A DNA stretch of 64,000 nt, taken from the NCBI RefSeq assembly GCF_037392515.1, contig NC_090290.1:36543253-36607252 (forward strand), written 5' to 3'. This DNA is from Haliotis asinina (lineage: Eukaryota; Mollusca; Gastropoda; Lepetellida; Haliotidae). How positions within the stretch are numbered: position 1 is the first letter of the stretch; the number at the start of each line of letters is the position of its first letter. The notes beneath the pieces are model-generated. The model saw only the letters and a list, made by a program, of their open reading frames with translations. It did not search any database and was not told the origin of the DNA. Shown here piece after piece: positions 44,033-57,000 of the stretch. The translations under genes were made by a program, and so were the position numbers.

Positions 44033-47000
44033 CTATTGTCTAGTATGCTTCCTCTGGCGTGCAATGATATAGTTCTCAGTTGGGCGTATGTTCACAACAC
44101 TTGTTCCAGCGTAGTTCACTTTGCCAGTGCTGAAGAAAGACAGGGATTGGAGCAGGCTGGCGAAGATGACAGTAGCCTCCTTTACAGCCATCTTGTAACC
44201 GGGGCATTTTCGAGCCCCTGAAATGTATGGAAAGGAACCAAGTAAATAAAGAATTGTGGAAAGTATTATAAATATGATTTATGTCCGGTACAACGTTTGA
44301 ATGGTGTTGATCAATGAAAGCTCCATCCTGTTCATTGTAATATCTGCACTGTGATTGGTTGAATTGGTCACGTGTTGTTGCAAGTGTTCTTCAATCAATA
44401 TGCAGTAAGCCACGCCAGCGGACTACTTTCACAACTAGTGACTGACTATTGGGGAATTCCCTTTCTCCTCACCTGTATCACCGAGAGATCTTACAGCAAG
44501 ATAACGCCCGATCCCATACGGTACGTGAGACAATGATTCACTGGGTTCTTCCTCATATGAGATATGCTAGTTTTAATAAACACAGGATATATCCTGATTA
44601 TTTACCTATGTGTTTCTACTACTCCCACGAAGTAACAAATAAACGAGACATTCCTACCGGGATACATACAGAATATTACTCGGTAGTGAGGTACTTTGTA
44701 AATAACTGACGAGCGCACAGCCAATCACCGCCACTTATGTGCCAGACACGATAAGTGCCCTTTTAGTAGTGGAGCAATTGTGATAAAATGAGATGCCTTG
44801 TTACAACTGATTCTGAAACCCCAGAATGCCATTCGTGGTATTTATGGTATTTTTCGTTTAAGGTATCAGCTGCTCCATTACAGGCCGATCAGCATCACTC
44901 TCGCATACTCAAACAACATCCATCTCGCATACTGAAACAGCATCCATCTCGCATACTCAAACAACATCCATCTTGCATATTGAAACAACATCCATCTCGC
45001 ATACTCAAACAACATCCATCTCGCATACTCAAACAACATCCATCTCGCATACTGAAACATCATCCATCTCGCATACTCAAACAACATCCATCTCGCATAC
45101 TGAAACAGCATCCATCTCGCATACTGAAACAACATCCATCTCGCACAGTGAACCAACATCCATCTCGCATATTGAAACTACATCCATCTCGCATATTGAA
45201 ACTACATCCATCTCGCATATTGAAACTACATCCATCTCGCATATTGAAACAGCATAACTCTCGCATATTGAACCAACATCCATCTCGCATATTGAAACTA
45301 CATCCATCTCGCATATTGAAACAACATCCATCTCGCATACTGAAACAACATCCATCTCGCATACTGAAACAACATCCATCACGCATATTGAAACAACATC
45401 CATCCATCTCGCATATTGAAACAACATCCATCTCGCATATTGAAACAGCATTCATCTCGCATGTTGAAACAACATCAATCTCGCATACTGAAACAGCATC
45501 CATCTCGCATACTGAAACAACATCCATCTCGCATAACGAAACTACATCCATCTCGCATATTGAAACAGCATAACTCTCGCATATTGAAACAGCATCCATC
45601 TCACATGTTGAAACAACATCCATCTCGCATGTTGAAACAGCATAGCTCTCGCATATTGAAACATCCATCTCGCATATTAAAACAACATCCATCTCGCATA
45701 TTGAAACTACATCCATCTCGCATATTGAAACTACATCCATCTCGCATATTGAAACTACATCCATCTCGCATATTGAAACAACATCCATCTCGCATATTGA
45801 AACAGCATCCATCTCGCATACTGAAACAACATCCATCTCGCATATTGAAACAACATCCATCCATCTCGCATATTGAAACAACATCCATCTCGCATATTGA
45901 AACAGCATTCATCTCGCATGTTGAAACAACATCAATCTCGCATACTGAAACAGCATCCATCTCGCATACTGAAACAACATCCATCTCGCATAACGAAACT
46001 ACATCCATCTCGCATATTGAAACAGCATAACTCTCGCATATTGAAACAGCATCCATCTCACATGTTGAAACAACATCCATCTCGCATGTTGAAACAGCAT
46101 AGCTCTCGCATATTGAAACATCCATCTCGCATATTGAAACAGCATCCATCTCGCATATTGAAACAACATCCATCTCACATGTTGAAACAACATCCATCTC
46201 GCATATTGAAACAGCATAACTCTCGCACATTGAAACAACATTCATCTCGCATGTTGAAACAACATCCATCTCGCATATTGAAACAACATCCATCTCGCAT
46301 ATTGAAACAACATCCATCTCGCTGATACCTACCTATGCTGAAAGGCATGAAGGCTTGAGGCATCTTGATTGTTGAATGCTGATCATCAAGAAAACGTGTC
46401 GGGTCGAAGAGCTGCGCATTCTCCCAGTAAGCATCGTCAGTGTTTGCGGAACTCAGACTGGAAAACAGGATTGTTCCTTTTGGAATGTGGAAGCCAAGGA
46501 TTTCCATGTCGTCCACGGCACAGTGGGGAAGGGAGACAGGAACTGGAGAGTCAACAGAGAATATACTGCAAATACACGATGTGAACATGAGTACGTAACA
46601 GATGTTATATCTGGGACTACGGTTTCTCAGTCAAGTACGGGGTCCCTATCCGTGAAACGTTCGTATGTCTACAACATTCGTAAGTTTGGGATAAACTATT
46701 GCGTTACGACAGGCCGTAGTGTTACTAGCGCTTTGTGGGTCGGAGATTCGAACCTTCACCCTCTGTCCATTTCTGGCGTCCCTGTCGTGATATTGCTAGA
46801 TTATTGCTAAAAGCGGCATAAAACGACAACTCACTCACTTTTACAGTACTTTTGGTAACCAAGAAAAAACGACCTAAAAACATAAAGCGCATCAAGGACA
46901 TTCTGAGGGATCATCTGGGCAAGGATCTGTTATAATGTTTTTGCCATTTGTCTAAATACTTCCATGGTATATTATAAGTTGTGCGCTTCTCTCGCTGATG

Positions 47001-50000
47001 TACGTCTTTCGAGGAATAACACAGCTGCAAAGTGGAGAACATCAGATCGTAGTACCAGAGGGAAAAGCAGAGCACGTATTTGTCTTACCGCTATGTTGAT
47101 TGTTTTTAAATGTCGTTTTATTTTGAAGACTGATATGCTCGCTACCTACTATATGACATGTAAATTAAATGGCGTCTGTCTCTCGACTGGATTTTCAAAA
47201 GCAGCCAAATATTTTCCGACAAGCCTGAAGTTGCTTTTAAAATAATTAATTGTGTTAAAGTTGAATGCGCAAAAGATGCAAAGTTAAACATAGTTTAAGT
47301 AAAGCAGCTGAAAGTCTGTAAAATAAATTAGTACACAGTAAACTCAAAACCAGCTAGTCGAAGAGCTTTCCAAGTCCGAGCATGGCATGCACATGCGCCA
47401 GATTATGACGTCATACGAATGTTACCAATACAGATTCTCGCAGACTTTGGCGGTTAATGTGGGTGATATTTTTCCAGTTGTTAAAGCGGCCAATGGAATT
47501 GAAGTATTTACATGAAGGTAAGATAACGAGTTTTTCATATATACACCTACCGACATTAGCGAGTCGCTGAACCTCAAACACTGTAGCACTGACATAGGGC
47601 AACTCGTCTATGTCAGAAAACTTGACTTGTCGTGACTTGCCACAGACCTACATAACAGAAACGCAACTGCGAAATACCAACATGCACATGTAGGTTTGGG
47701 TTGCTTGACACCAGCTCTTGACGTCAGCAGTTGACAACACAACAACGCTTGGTTCAGGCTCTTTAATTTAGTGCCCGCAGCTTTTCGCGGTTAAAGACAA
47801 ACACTGATTACTGGTGTCTCTACTCCTACCCTACTCTTGATCTCTGTCACGTCACATCTCTCTTTCGTCCTCTCTTTTTCTGTTCATCACTGTGTCTTCC
47901 ACCTTTTTAGTTACGATCACTCCCTCTCACTCTCTGCCCCCTGTCCCCCATTGCCACCCTCACTTCTCCCCTCACCCCCTCTCTCACACACCACACCTGC
48001 CTCTCTGTTCATTCCTGTCTCTTCCTCTCTGTTGCTGTCTTTGTCAGGCTCTCGTCCTCGTCCTTCCTCAGGCTATTCCTCTCTGTACCTCACCCCCAGC
48101 CCCTCCCTAGACACGCCCATCCGTTCCCCTAAGCACATACACAAGGCCCCATCCTTCGCTTAGATAACAATCCCATGTTGAAATAAAGAGACCCATGGTA
48201 TACACCACGGACAAAGCTATTAATACAATTCTTCCTCCCATGACATTCACCTTATCTATCTCCTGCTGGCATCTTGCCTGCACATCCGGGTGCTCCAGCA
48301 TATAGAGTAGCGCCCAGTCGACCGTCAGCGCTACAGAAGGAGCGCCGCCTATAATGCACTCCTCCAGACAAACAGCAACGTCACCATCTGTCAAACAATA
48401 ACAATACAACAATCATGCAGCCTTTTCCTATCCGTATATCATGTCATTTGTGTTCACACACATCGGGTAAGGTCAATGACTTCAAGATGAACAGCAAGCA
48501 AATTTACGGAATGGTGCATGTATAAAACCACATTAGGCCGTATGAAACAAGCATGGGGCCGAAATGCCTAGAAAACCGAATACCTGGATGGATGGGTGAA
48601 TGGAGAGATTAATGCATGGATGGGTGGATGGATATGCGTTCTCAGATTAACAATCGTAATTAATCGCAAATCATGCAGTGAAAATCACAATGCATTACTT
48701 ATTCGAGAAACAATATGTCGGTCGGTGTGTTTCAAATGGAATCGGATCGGCAATTCGTATTTACATGTGTGAAGGATACAATGTAAATGACACTACCAAT
48801 CAGAATCTCATTTTGTTTCATGTACGAATTGAGTGTTGAGCGCATGTTACCTGAATATGACGGTACATCTGGGTTCTGTCTCTGGTCTTTAATGAAGACA
48901 TCGATCACTGATCCTGCTTGGCCTTCGCCGAAGTTTTCTTTCCTGGCCCTGATTTCAGACAGCATCAGTGTCTGAAGTCCAGTGTAGGCTCCAGTTAATG
49001 TCTTGTAAGACTGAAATATGACAGGATCAACATAGAAAACATGCCTGCATTATCTGGCGTAAATATGTTCCTGATGATAGAACATTTTGATAAGTTGAGT
49101 ATTTCATATGACTTGAATGCCTTTTTCACTCCCAGCCCAGGGTCTTCAGCAAGCCATGCTTGCCACAAAAGGCTGGATCTGTTACTGTTCAATAGAGATC
49201 GGGAGACCCATGAAGGTCCTAATAGGCCTTCAGCAAGCCATGCTTGCCATAAAAGGCTGGATCTGTTACTGTTCAATAGAGATCGGGAGACCCATGAAGG
49301 TCCTAATAGGCCTTCAGCAAGCCATGCTTGCCATAAAAGGCTGGATCTGTTACTGTTCAATAGAGATCGGGAGACCCATGAAGGTCCTAATAGGCCTTCA
49401 GCAAGCCATGCTTGCCATAAAAGGCGACTACACTTGTCGTAAGAGGTGAATAATGGGATCGGGTGGTCAGGCTTGCTGTCTTTGTTGACACATGTCATTG
49501 GTTCCCAGTTGCGCAGATCGATGCTCATGCCGTAGATCACTGGATTGTCTGGTCCAGACTCGATTATTTACAGACCACTGCAATATAGCTGGAATACTGC
49601 TGAGTGCAACTTAAAACTAAACTCACTCACTATCAATTACTTGCTTTTGTTAACGTTAATGTGATGTTTGTCACAGTACAATATGTATATATACCTCTCA
49701 TCAGTTAGCAGTAGTCACTTTTGGCCGTGTAACAATTTAGAACGAAATGCAATAAACAAAATCCATGAAGACTGGTGCTTCCTTACTGACTCACCAACTT
49801 ATGGGGTGCCAATAAAACAATTAGTTCAATATCTTTCCTCACGACGTCTCACTATATCTATTATGGTCTCTCCATCCCATCATTACTCCCATCCCTGTTG
49901 TGCTCTCTCTCCTTGCTTGCCGACCCTTCCCGTCCTCCACATGTGTTACTGACACTCTGGTCCTAGACTAACGCTTAGTCCAAGAATATATATAATTGAT

Positions 50001-53000
50001 AATAACAAAGAAACCCATTTACATTGAAAAGCAGCACCAGATGGGAGATTCCTGAACCTGATGAAGTTTCTGCTTAGTTTGGTTTGAAATCTTGATAGTA
50101 ACAAACAGACCCAGTTTAAGTGAAAAGGAGATGCCTGAACCTGAGGAAATCTCGACTTGCTTCATTTAGGGTTCCAGCATTGCAGAGAGGGCTTGGCAGC
50201 AGGGAAAATAATGTGTTTCAGGGATTAAGACACAGACTACTCTTGTGCCAGCACACTACTCTAGCTCTCGCTCGCATCCCGCTCTACACTCTCAGTCAAC
50301 ATATCAGCTGCAACCGCTTAAACCTGGCTTTGTCAGTACACCTGACTCTTCCTAATACATTAACCTGCGACGCGTAACGACCTTAACGGGATTACGGTCA
50401 CTAAGTGTTTTCACCTCGAATAACCATCCAGAGCAAGATGAAATGATACAGTTACTAGACACCTGACACCTCATTTGTTTGGATCCCCTTAATCTGGAAC
50501 CCCAACTGAACGGGTTTCTCTGAGTGAGACGCTGACATGCATACCCAAACATACCTCCCCAACCATGGTCGTTACTAGAGCCTGTAAGTCTCGCGAGGCT
50601 CTAAACAGGCTCCGTCTCTCTCCAACGCGAGACTTGGTTCAGCTTACTTCCGGTACCTCCAGTGACAAGCGCATGCAGAGACCATAAAACAAACTTGTTC
50701 AAGAACCATTTCCGGATGTAAGTTAGTTGTATGAGCACCCAATATGAACTACCTAGACCTGACCAAATGTATAACCATTGGCTATCACAGCTGCTGACAG
50801 TCGTTTTAGCTGGCTATTTTGGGGATGGTCAGATGTGTTACTGTTGCAAGGATTATAGGTTCCTTACTGTCATCTAACAACCATGACACCTTTCGAAAAG
50901 GTGTGGAACGTTGTTTGTTACTGGAGGTGAAGTACCTTGACCTACATACGGGCCCTTTCCAGACTCTTTCAACGACGAAGCTGTTTATAAATAGTTCTAC
51001 AATGTTGTATCTATAGTATTTCTCCAAGACATTTTGTGACGAAATATTTTCAAGCAGTTTCGAAATTGGACCATTAAAAGAATCCCGATGTACAAAAGAA
51101 AACTGTTCAATGTACCCGTCTAGTTATCGGTAGGTACTGCAGCCATGGAACAGTTCCCAGGGGTGAGAGAATCCCTCCTTTCTGTTCGAAATCAGCCATA
51201 CACCGTAGTATTTCCCGAAGAACAATGCTGTCATGGTCACACCTGAAACCGAAATTGATCATGTAAAGTAAGTACATTTATAACACTATTTGATGGTTGG
51301 TGGCGGTGCAGACACGCAGGTGTGGTTCTCATGTAGGTCTCCATCGGTCAGTTAGTTAATGACAGACGGTGTTGTCAAGTGAAAGAATTAAATGCTACCT
51401 GCATTTGATTAATGAAAGTGGCAGTTACTGATTGTGTCACGCTTATATGTGTGGCCTGTGTCGCATCATGTTCCATGATCGGGGAGGCAGTCCGTTATAG
51501 TGGAGAAGGTCCTTCATAGACAATATGTCCATGTCTATGAAATCAGCAAAGAGGCGCTGGACACTTACCAGGATGCCGATGCTCAAACCCATCTCAGCGA
51601 TATGGGGAACGAAGCTCCCACACCATAACATAGGCTTTAGGTTGTTTTGTACAACGGCACCCAGGACAAGACCGCCAGGAGATCCAGTGGCTCCTTTCAC
51701 GATTTGACGGAAGCAATCTTTACTAACTTAACCTTAACTCCCATACTTTCAGGCTACACTAAAGTTACCTAAATCACTTTAGTGCTTTGTGAAAGGAGGC
51801 CCCGAAGAGGAGTATCTCTGGTGATATCTGGTGAACGCCTTGGAAACAGCCCTAGTCTCTCTCACAGTCCCCGCCACGCCCTTATTGTGATCGCTGTTGG
51901 CTTTAAGTACTACAATTAAAGACATTGCTCAAAACCATTCATCGTTCTATTATGGCGGTACACATTAGACAACATCGTAATCTACAGTACCAAAATCCAA
52001 TAATTTCATTCGTTTTCACGTTTTTATCTAAGTGAATGAGTATGGTTTTACAACGCTTTTTCAATAATACGGCGGGGTCACCAGAAATGGGAATCGCACA
52101 TTGTACTCATGAGGGGGAATCTAACCGGGGTCTTCAGCCTATCGAGCAAATGCTTTCACAACTTGAAACCGTCCCCTTTATCATGTATGAAAACTTTGAT
52201 AAACTTCAGTGAGGGCGGTCGAAATTGCAAATATGCTCCATGTTTAGATTCGTTCTGCTACAAATGGATGAAGACCTGAGAGTGGGTACCCGACAGAATT
52301 AGAATACGGCTTTTCCAGACTAGATATGCTGCTCACGGTGCACAATCTGATCACTATTGCCCCGGATAACCATGTCGCCTGTTAGGGGCTAAAAGGTTAA
52401 TAGTCTCACTACTTGCTTTACCGATTACCCATTTTCTGCTGGGTGAACAGAGGCAATTCTAAACAAACTCACTTGCCTAAGGTAAGGAAACATGTATCGC
52501 ATGTGCTTCGTTGTGGAGCATGACTCATTTACGATAAAATGTTACCACCAACGTTCACACAGAATTAACAAGACCTAGAAAATCTCGTTGCTGAACTTCA
52601 ACAGATTTACGACCTGAGCTGTACGCACAAGACAACATGCCACCACTTGTGTATAGTTACACAGATCAAAGTAAATAAATGCACGAAAAACACCAGCAGG
52701 ATGGATAAAAAGCCATTGGCATTTGTCCCATTTACAAGCAGGTCCACCTGGAACTTCGGGACTTAAGGAGAATAAAGAGCGTTTCAACACCACAGAAGGA
52801 CTGTGGACCTGATATCAAACCCAAGCATTATCCTCATTCCAGTCAACAGACTGGGAGGCACAAGAAACCTACTCTCTCATTCTCACGCCCACGCCGTATG
52901 TTTCCACTTACACGTACCTCACTACTTCCCCGCCGAGTAAGTTGCTCGCGAACAGCAATGGAGTGCTGTTATAATACCGAATCAAAGAGTGACTGAGTTT

Positions 53001-54059
53001 AGTTTATCGTCGCTTTTTGTCACAGTCGGGGAGAGCAGAAATGGGCTTCACACATTGTGTCCAAGTGGGGATTCGAACCTGGGTCTTCGGCATGACGGCC
53101 CATGTCTGTCGTTCCCCACGGTATTATTGCTGGAACATTGCTAAAAGCGGCATAACACTAAAATCACTCAATAACAAACTAAAGGTTAATTTAGGGTTGG
53201 GGATTTGTTTTATAGATTATGTGTATGCCCGACACCCCAGCATGTCATGTACAAAATTGCTCACAGGAATGTGAAGTTTGTATGGATAATCAGTTTCAAT
53301 ATTGCAATAGCCTCCGTTCAATAGTACAACAGAGTTGATCAGCCCTAAAGACTTGTCACCCCTACTGGCTACAACTTCTGAAATATCTCAAACAGAAAAA
53401 TGCTGCCTCCCTTTCGTCACCCCCTTCGTACATGTGTGCAAATCAGATGACCCACTATCTCCCCAGAGCAAAATGGATGCGCCCACCCACCCCACCCCCA
53501 AGTATCATCACCCCCCTACCCACAAATTATTGATGGTCCCTAAATGCGTTCAAGTCCCTCTGCGTGCACGCCATAGTGTGCTGAGAGCTCAGCTATTTCA
53601 ATTTACGTACAGCAGAGATAAATTGCTTTCGCGGCTCATTACATACACAAACCTCTCAGATATTCCAGCGTGAATATGCTGGTGCATTTAAACGAGAACT
53701 TAAAAGACAAAAAATAGCGTTCACGTTAATACATGCAAATTACGGCGCCCAGTAGGTTTATTACTAAAAGAACGAGTTCCACTACGAGTTCCACTGACAT
53801 TGCTGCGACCGGAAAATGGCAGGAGGCGTTATCTGTGTTGTTGGGGATACGCAGAATAACAGCGAACCAAGGCCGCGAGCCATTCAGCATTTAGTTCCTT
53901 CAGGAGAAGCACTCACCAAAGTGGTTGCTCCGGGTTTTCCTCCTTCAGAGACCCGGCATGACAAAAATAGAAATAGAAAGCAGCGCCCAATCCCCAAACG
54001 GTAAATTTCCCATCTGAGCTTCCACACACGCACGCTCATACGCATACGCACATGCACAT

Positions 54060-54096
<37 letters not shown>

Positions 54097-57000
54097 TATG
54101 TTACCTAACACATAAATGCCGTTTTCTGACTGGCTAAGCGCTCTTCTGTTATTTTCATTGTACCCCATTTAAATGCGAGGTACATTGAAGTGTACCCTGT
54201 TGCCAATGGCAACTCATTCGGTACTTCGTGATAGTGCTCCTTGCGGGACAAACAGCAAGAGCAAGAACAATATGTTCTCCCATCTCCAGCCCGACCTGAA
54301 TTTCCATTCCCACTTAAAATAATAAACAGCTGCCTTTCAGTTTCCCTCGCCGCTGTGAAACATATATATATACCCAGGTGAGAAATGTTCTTTCCTTGCA
54401 CAGTCATAACACATACGGATCAGCTTGACCGTCCTTTGCAAAGTCATAACACATACGGATCAGCTTGACCTTCCTTTGGCAGAATTTATTAAAAGATCGT
54501 TTTCGATGCAAAGGGAACAGTGGTGCAGTCTAGTTGTAAAAACGTTTGCTCGTCACGAAGACGACAAGGTTTGATTCCCCACATGGGCACTGTGTGTGAA
54601 ACCCATTCCTGATGTGCCCCGCCACGACATTGCTGGAATATTGCTGAACGTGGCGAACTGACACGAAGAAAAGATCAAAACCATAATATTGAAACTTTTA
54701 ATATTTTATAGACCACGTTACCCACTTCGTCAAACAAATTTCTTTGTGTCCTATCCCCTACTGTGCTTGTAGAGGCTGTAGATGGTTTGATAAGGATGAC
54801 CTGGTTTAAATGTACGTGTTTCTCCTGTTTCTCCTCATGTAAACCGACCCGTGAAGGTCCCGGGGTAGAATAGACCTTCTGCAACCCATGCTGGCCATAA
54901 AAGGCGACTATGCTTGTCGTAAGAGGCAACTAACGGGATCGGGTGGTCAGGCTCGCTGACTTGGTTGACACATGTCATCGGTTCCCAATTACGCAGATCG
55001 ATGCTCATGTTGTTGATCACTGGATTGTCTGGTCCAGACTCGATTATTTACAGACCGCCGCCCTATAGCTAGAATATTGCTGAGTGCGGCGTAAAACTAA
55101 AATTCACTCACTCACTCATGTAAACCATTATACCCTCCAAATCATGCAGCCGGGAAGATCCGGGTTAAAATGATCTTCAGTCAATAAGCCATGCGTGTCG
55201 TAAGAGGGATCGGGTAGTCAGTCATGTTTGCTTACATGTCATCGTATCCCAGTTACGGAGGCCGATGCTCATGTTGTTGATCACTGGATTGTCTGGTCCA
55301 GACTCGATTATTTACAGACCGCCGCCCTATAGCTGGAATATTGCTGAGTGCGGCGTAAAACTAAAATTCACTCACTCACTCATGTAAACCATTATACCCT
55401 CCAAATCATGCAGCCGGGAAGATCCGGGTTAAAATGATCTTCAGTCAATAAGCCATGCGTGTCGTAAGAGGGATCGGGTAGTCAGTCATGTTTGCTTACA
55501 TGTCATCGTATCCCAGTTACGGAGGTCGATGCTCATGTTGTTGATCACTGGACTGTCTGGTCCAGACTCGATTATTTACAGACCCCGCTATATAGCTCGA
55601 ATATTGTTGAGCGTGTCGCAAAACTAAACTCGCTCACTCATTCACTCACTCACCATGATTGTAAAATACCCTAGAGTGGACATCGTACCTTTGTCCTGTC
55701 AGAGCGGCGTATCGGCATGTTGTCACGGTGATGTAGAGGCTGTCTCGTGGCTGGAAAGGGGTTTCGTTTTTCTCCACAAATTCCTCAATAAGGAATTTGG
55801 TCTCCTGCAACACTATGTCTTGATATGCCGATGTCTTCAAAACATCAGCGATTCCTTGCTTCAGTGTTGCACGAGCCTTGGTCCAGTTTGGCCCATTTCC
55901 AAAGAACAGCCCTGGATGAGAGGGAATTAATACTCTGCTGATCATGTCTATAAAAGACTAAATCAAAATTCCAATATAACTTTGTTGCTTTACGCTGCTC
56001 TCAGCAATATTCCATCTATATGACGGTGGAATATATGAGTGCCTGTGTTATTCGTATTTATTACCATTTCAGAACTGTGAACGACGGGTTCATCTAGTTG
56101 TATATGGGTACCTGGTGGTAGATTTACTAATATATTTGAATATACACTAATATTGTCAAGTATGTAGATGCATCCCTCAGGTGTACATCAATCGTCTGGT
56201 TGAGGCCACAGCACTATTCAAAGCAGAGTTAAACAATACTGACTCACTCACACATGATTGTGAGTGAGTTTCGTTTTGCGCCGCTTTCGGCAATATTCCA
56301 GAAATATCACAGAAATGGGCTTTACACATTGCACCCATATGGAGAATAGAACCCGGGTCCTCGGTGTGATGAACGAACGCTTCAACCACTAGGCTACCCC
56401 ACTGTCCCACAACTGAGAATTTCTGTCACTGAACGGCTCCCGCCTTCGCGAGCATATAATACTCAAAACAGGCTAATGATTGTATATGTCAGTTGGACAG
56501 ATAATATGACAGCAGTGTTGGCGTGATATTTGCCTTCTAGTACTCAGATCGCGTTAAAATAGGAGGCCATATGTCATCATGTAATTACACATAAAAACGT
56601 CACTTGGATGCAGTATAACATGTATCTAACTACAAGTATGTGCAGTTTGAATGTCACCAAGTACTATGGCTATTTTCTATCTTAACTGCCTTGTTCACTA
56701 ACAGGACAGCTACGCATGCACACACGCATGAACACTCTGTCAGTTATTGTTTGTTGTTTGACGCAAGACTGAGCAATATTACAACCACATCACAGTGATA
56801 TGTACATGATGTAGATTTTGCTCAGACAATCTAGTGATTGACATCATAAGCATTGTTCTATGCAATTGTGATATTGCTCTATGCAATTTTGATACGATGA
56901 CATAGATCAAGTCTATGATCTACAGCCAGCCTGACTATTAGGGCCCGCCACTCGCTCTTTACGACAAGCATGAGTCGCTGACGGTCAGGTCTTACACGGA

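Noticed and set aside
44036-44221. Plus-strand 61-codon frame
   Set aside because: It is the antisense shadow of exon 8 of gene D, which carries the heme loop on the minus strand.
44788-46325. Several open frames of up to 282 codons with 8-residue repeats on both strands
   Set aside because: The 24-bp unit is a multiple of three, so most frames stay open. The array lies inside intron 7 of gene D, and there is no start or splice context of its own.
47830-48163. 108-codon proline/serine/leucine-rich frame
   Set aside because: Low-complexity pyrimidine tract in intron 5 of gene D.
49041-49540. Frames of 28-residue repeats of up to 181 codons on both strands
   Set aside because: They are the 84-bp repeat of a SINE head.
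50580-50640. Inverted GTCTCGCGAG-type string as a transposon end
   Set aside because: It is short, with no second end or target duplication found.
51443-51700. 85-codon frame as the missing exon 3 of gene D
   Set aside because: It does not match P450 exon 3. The real one (51116-51242) has the right length, phases and splice sites.
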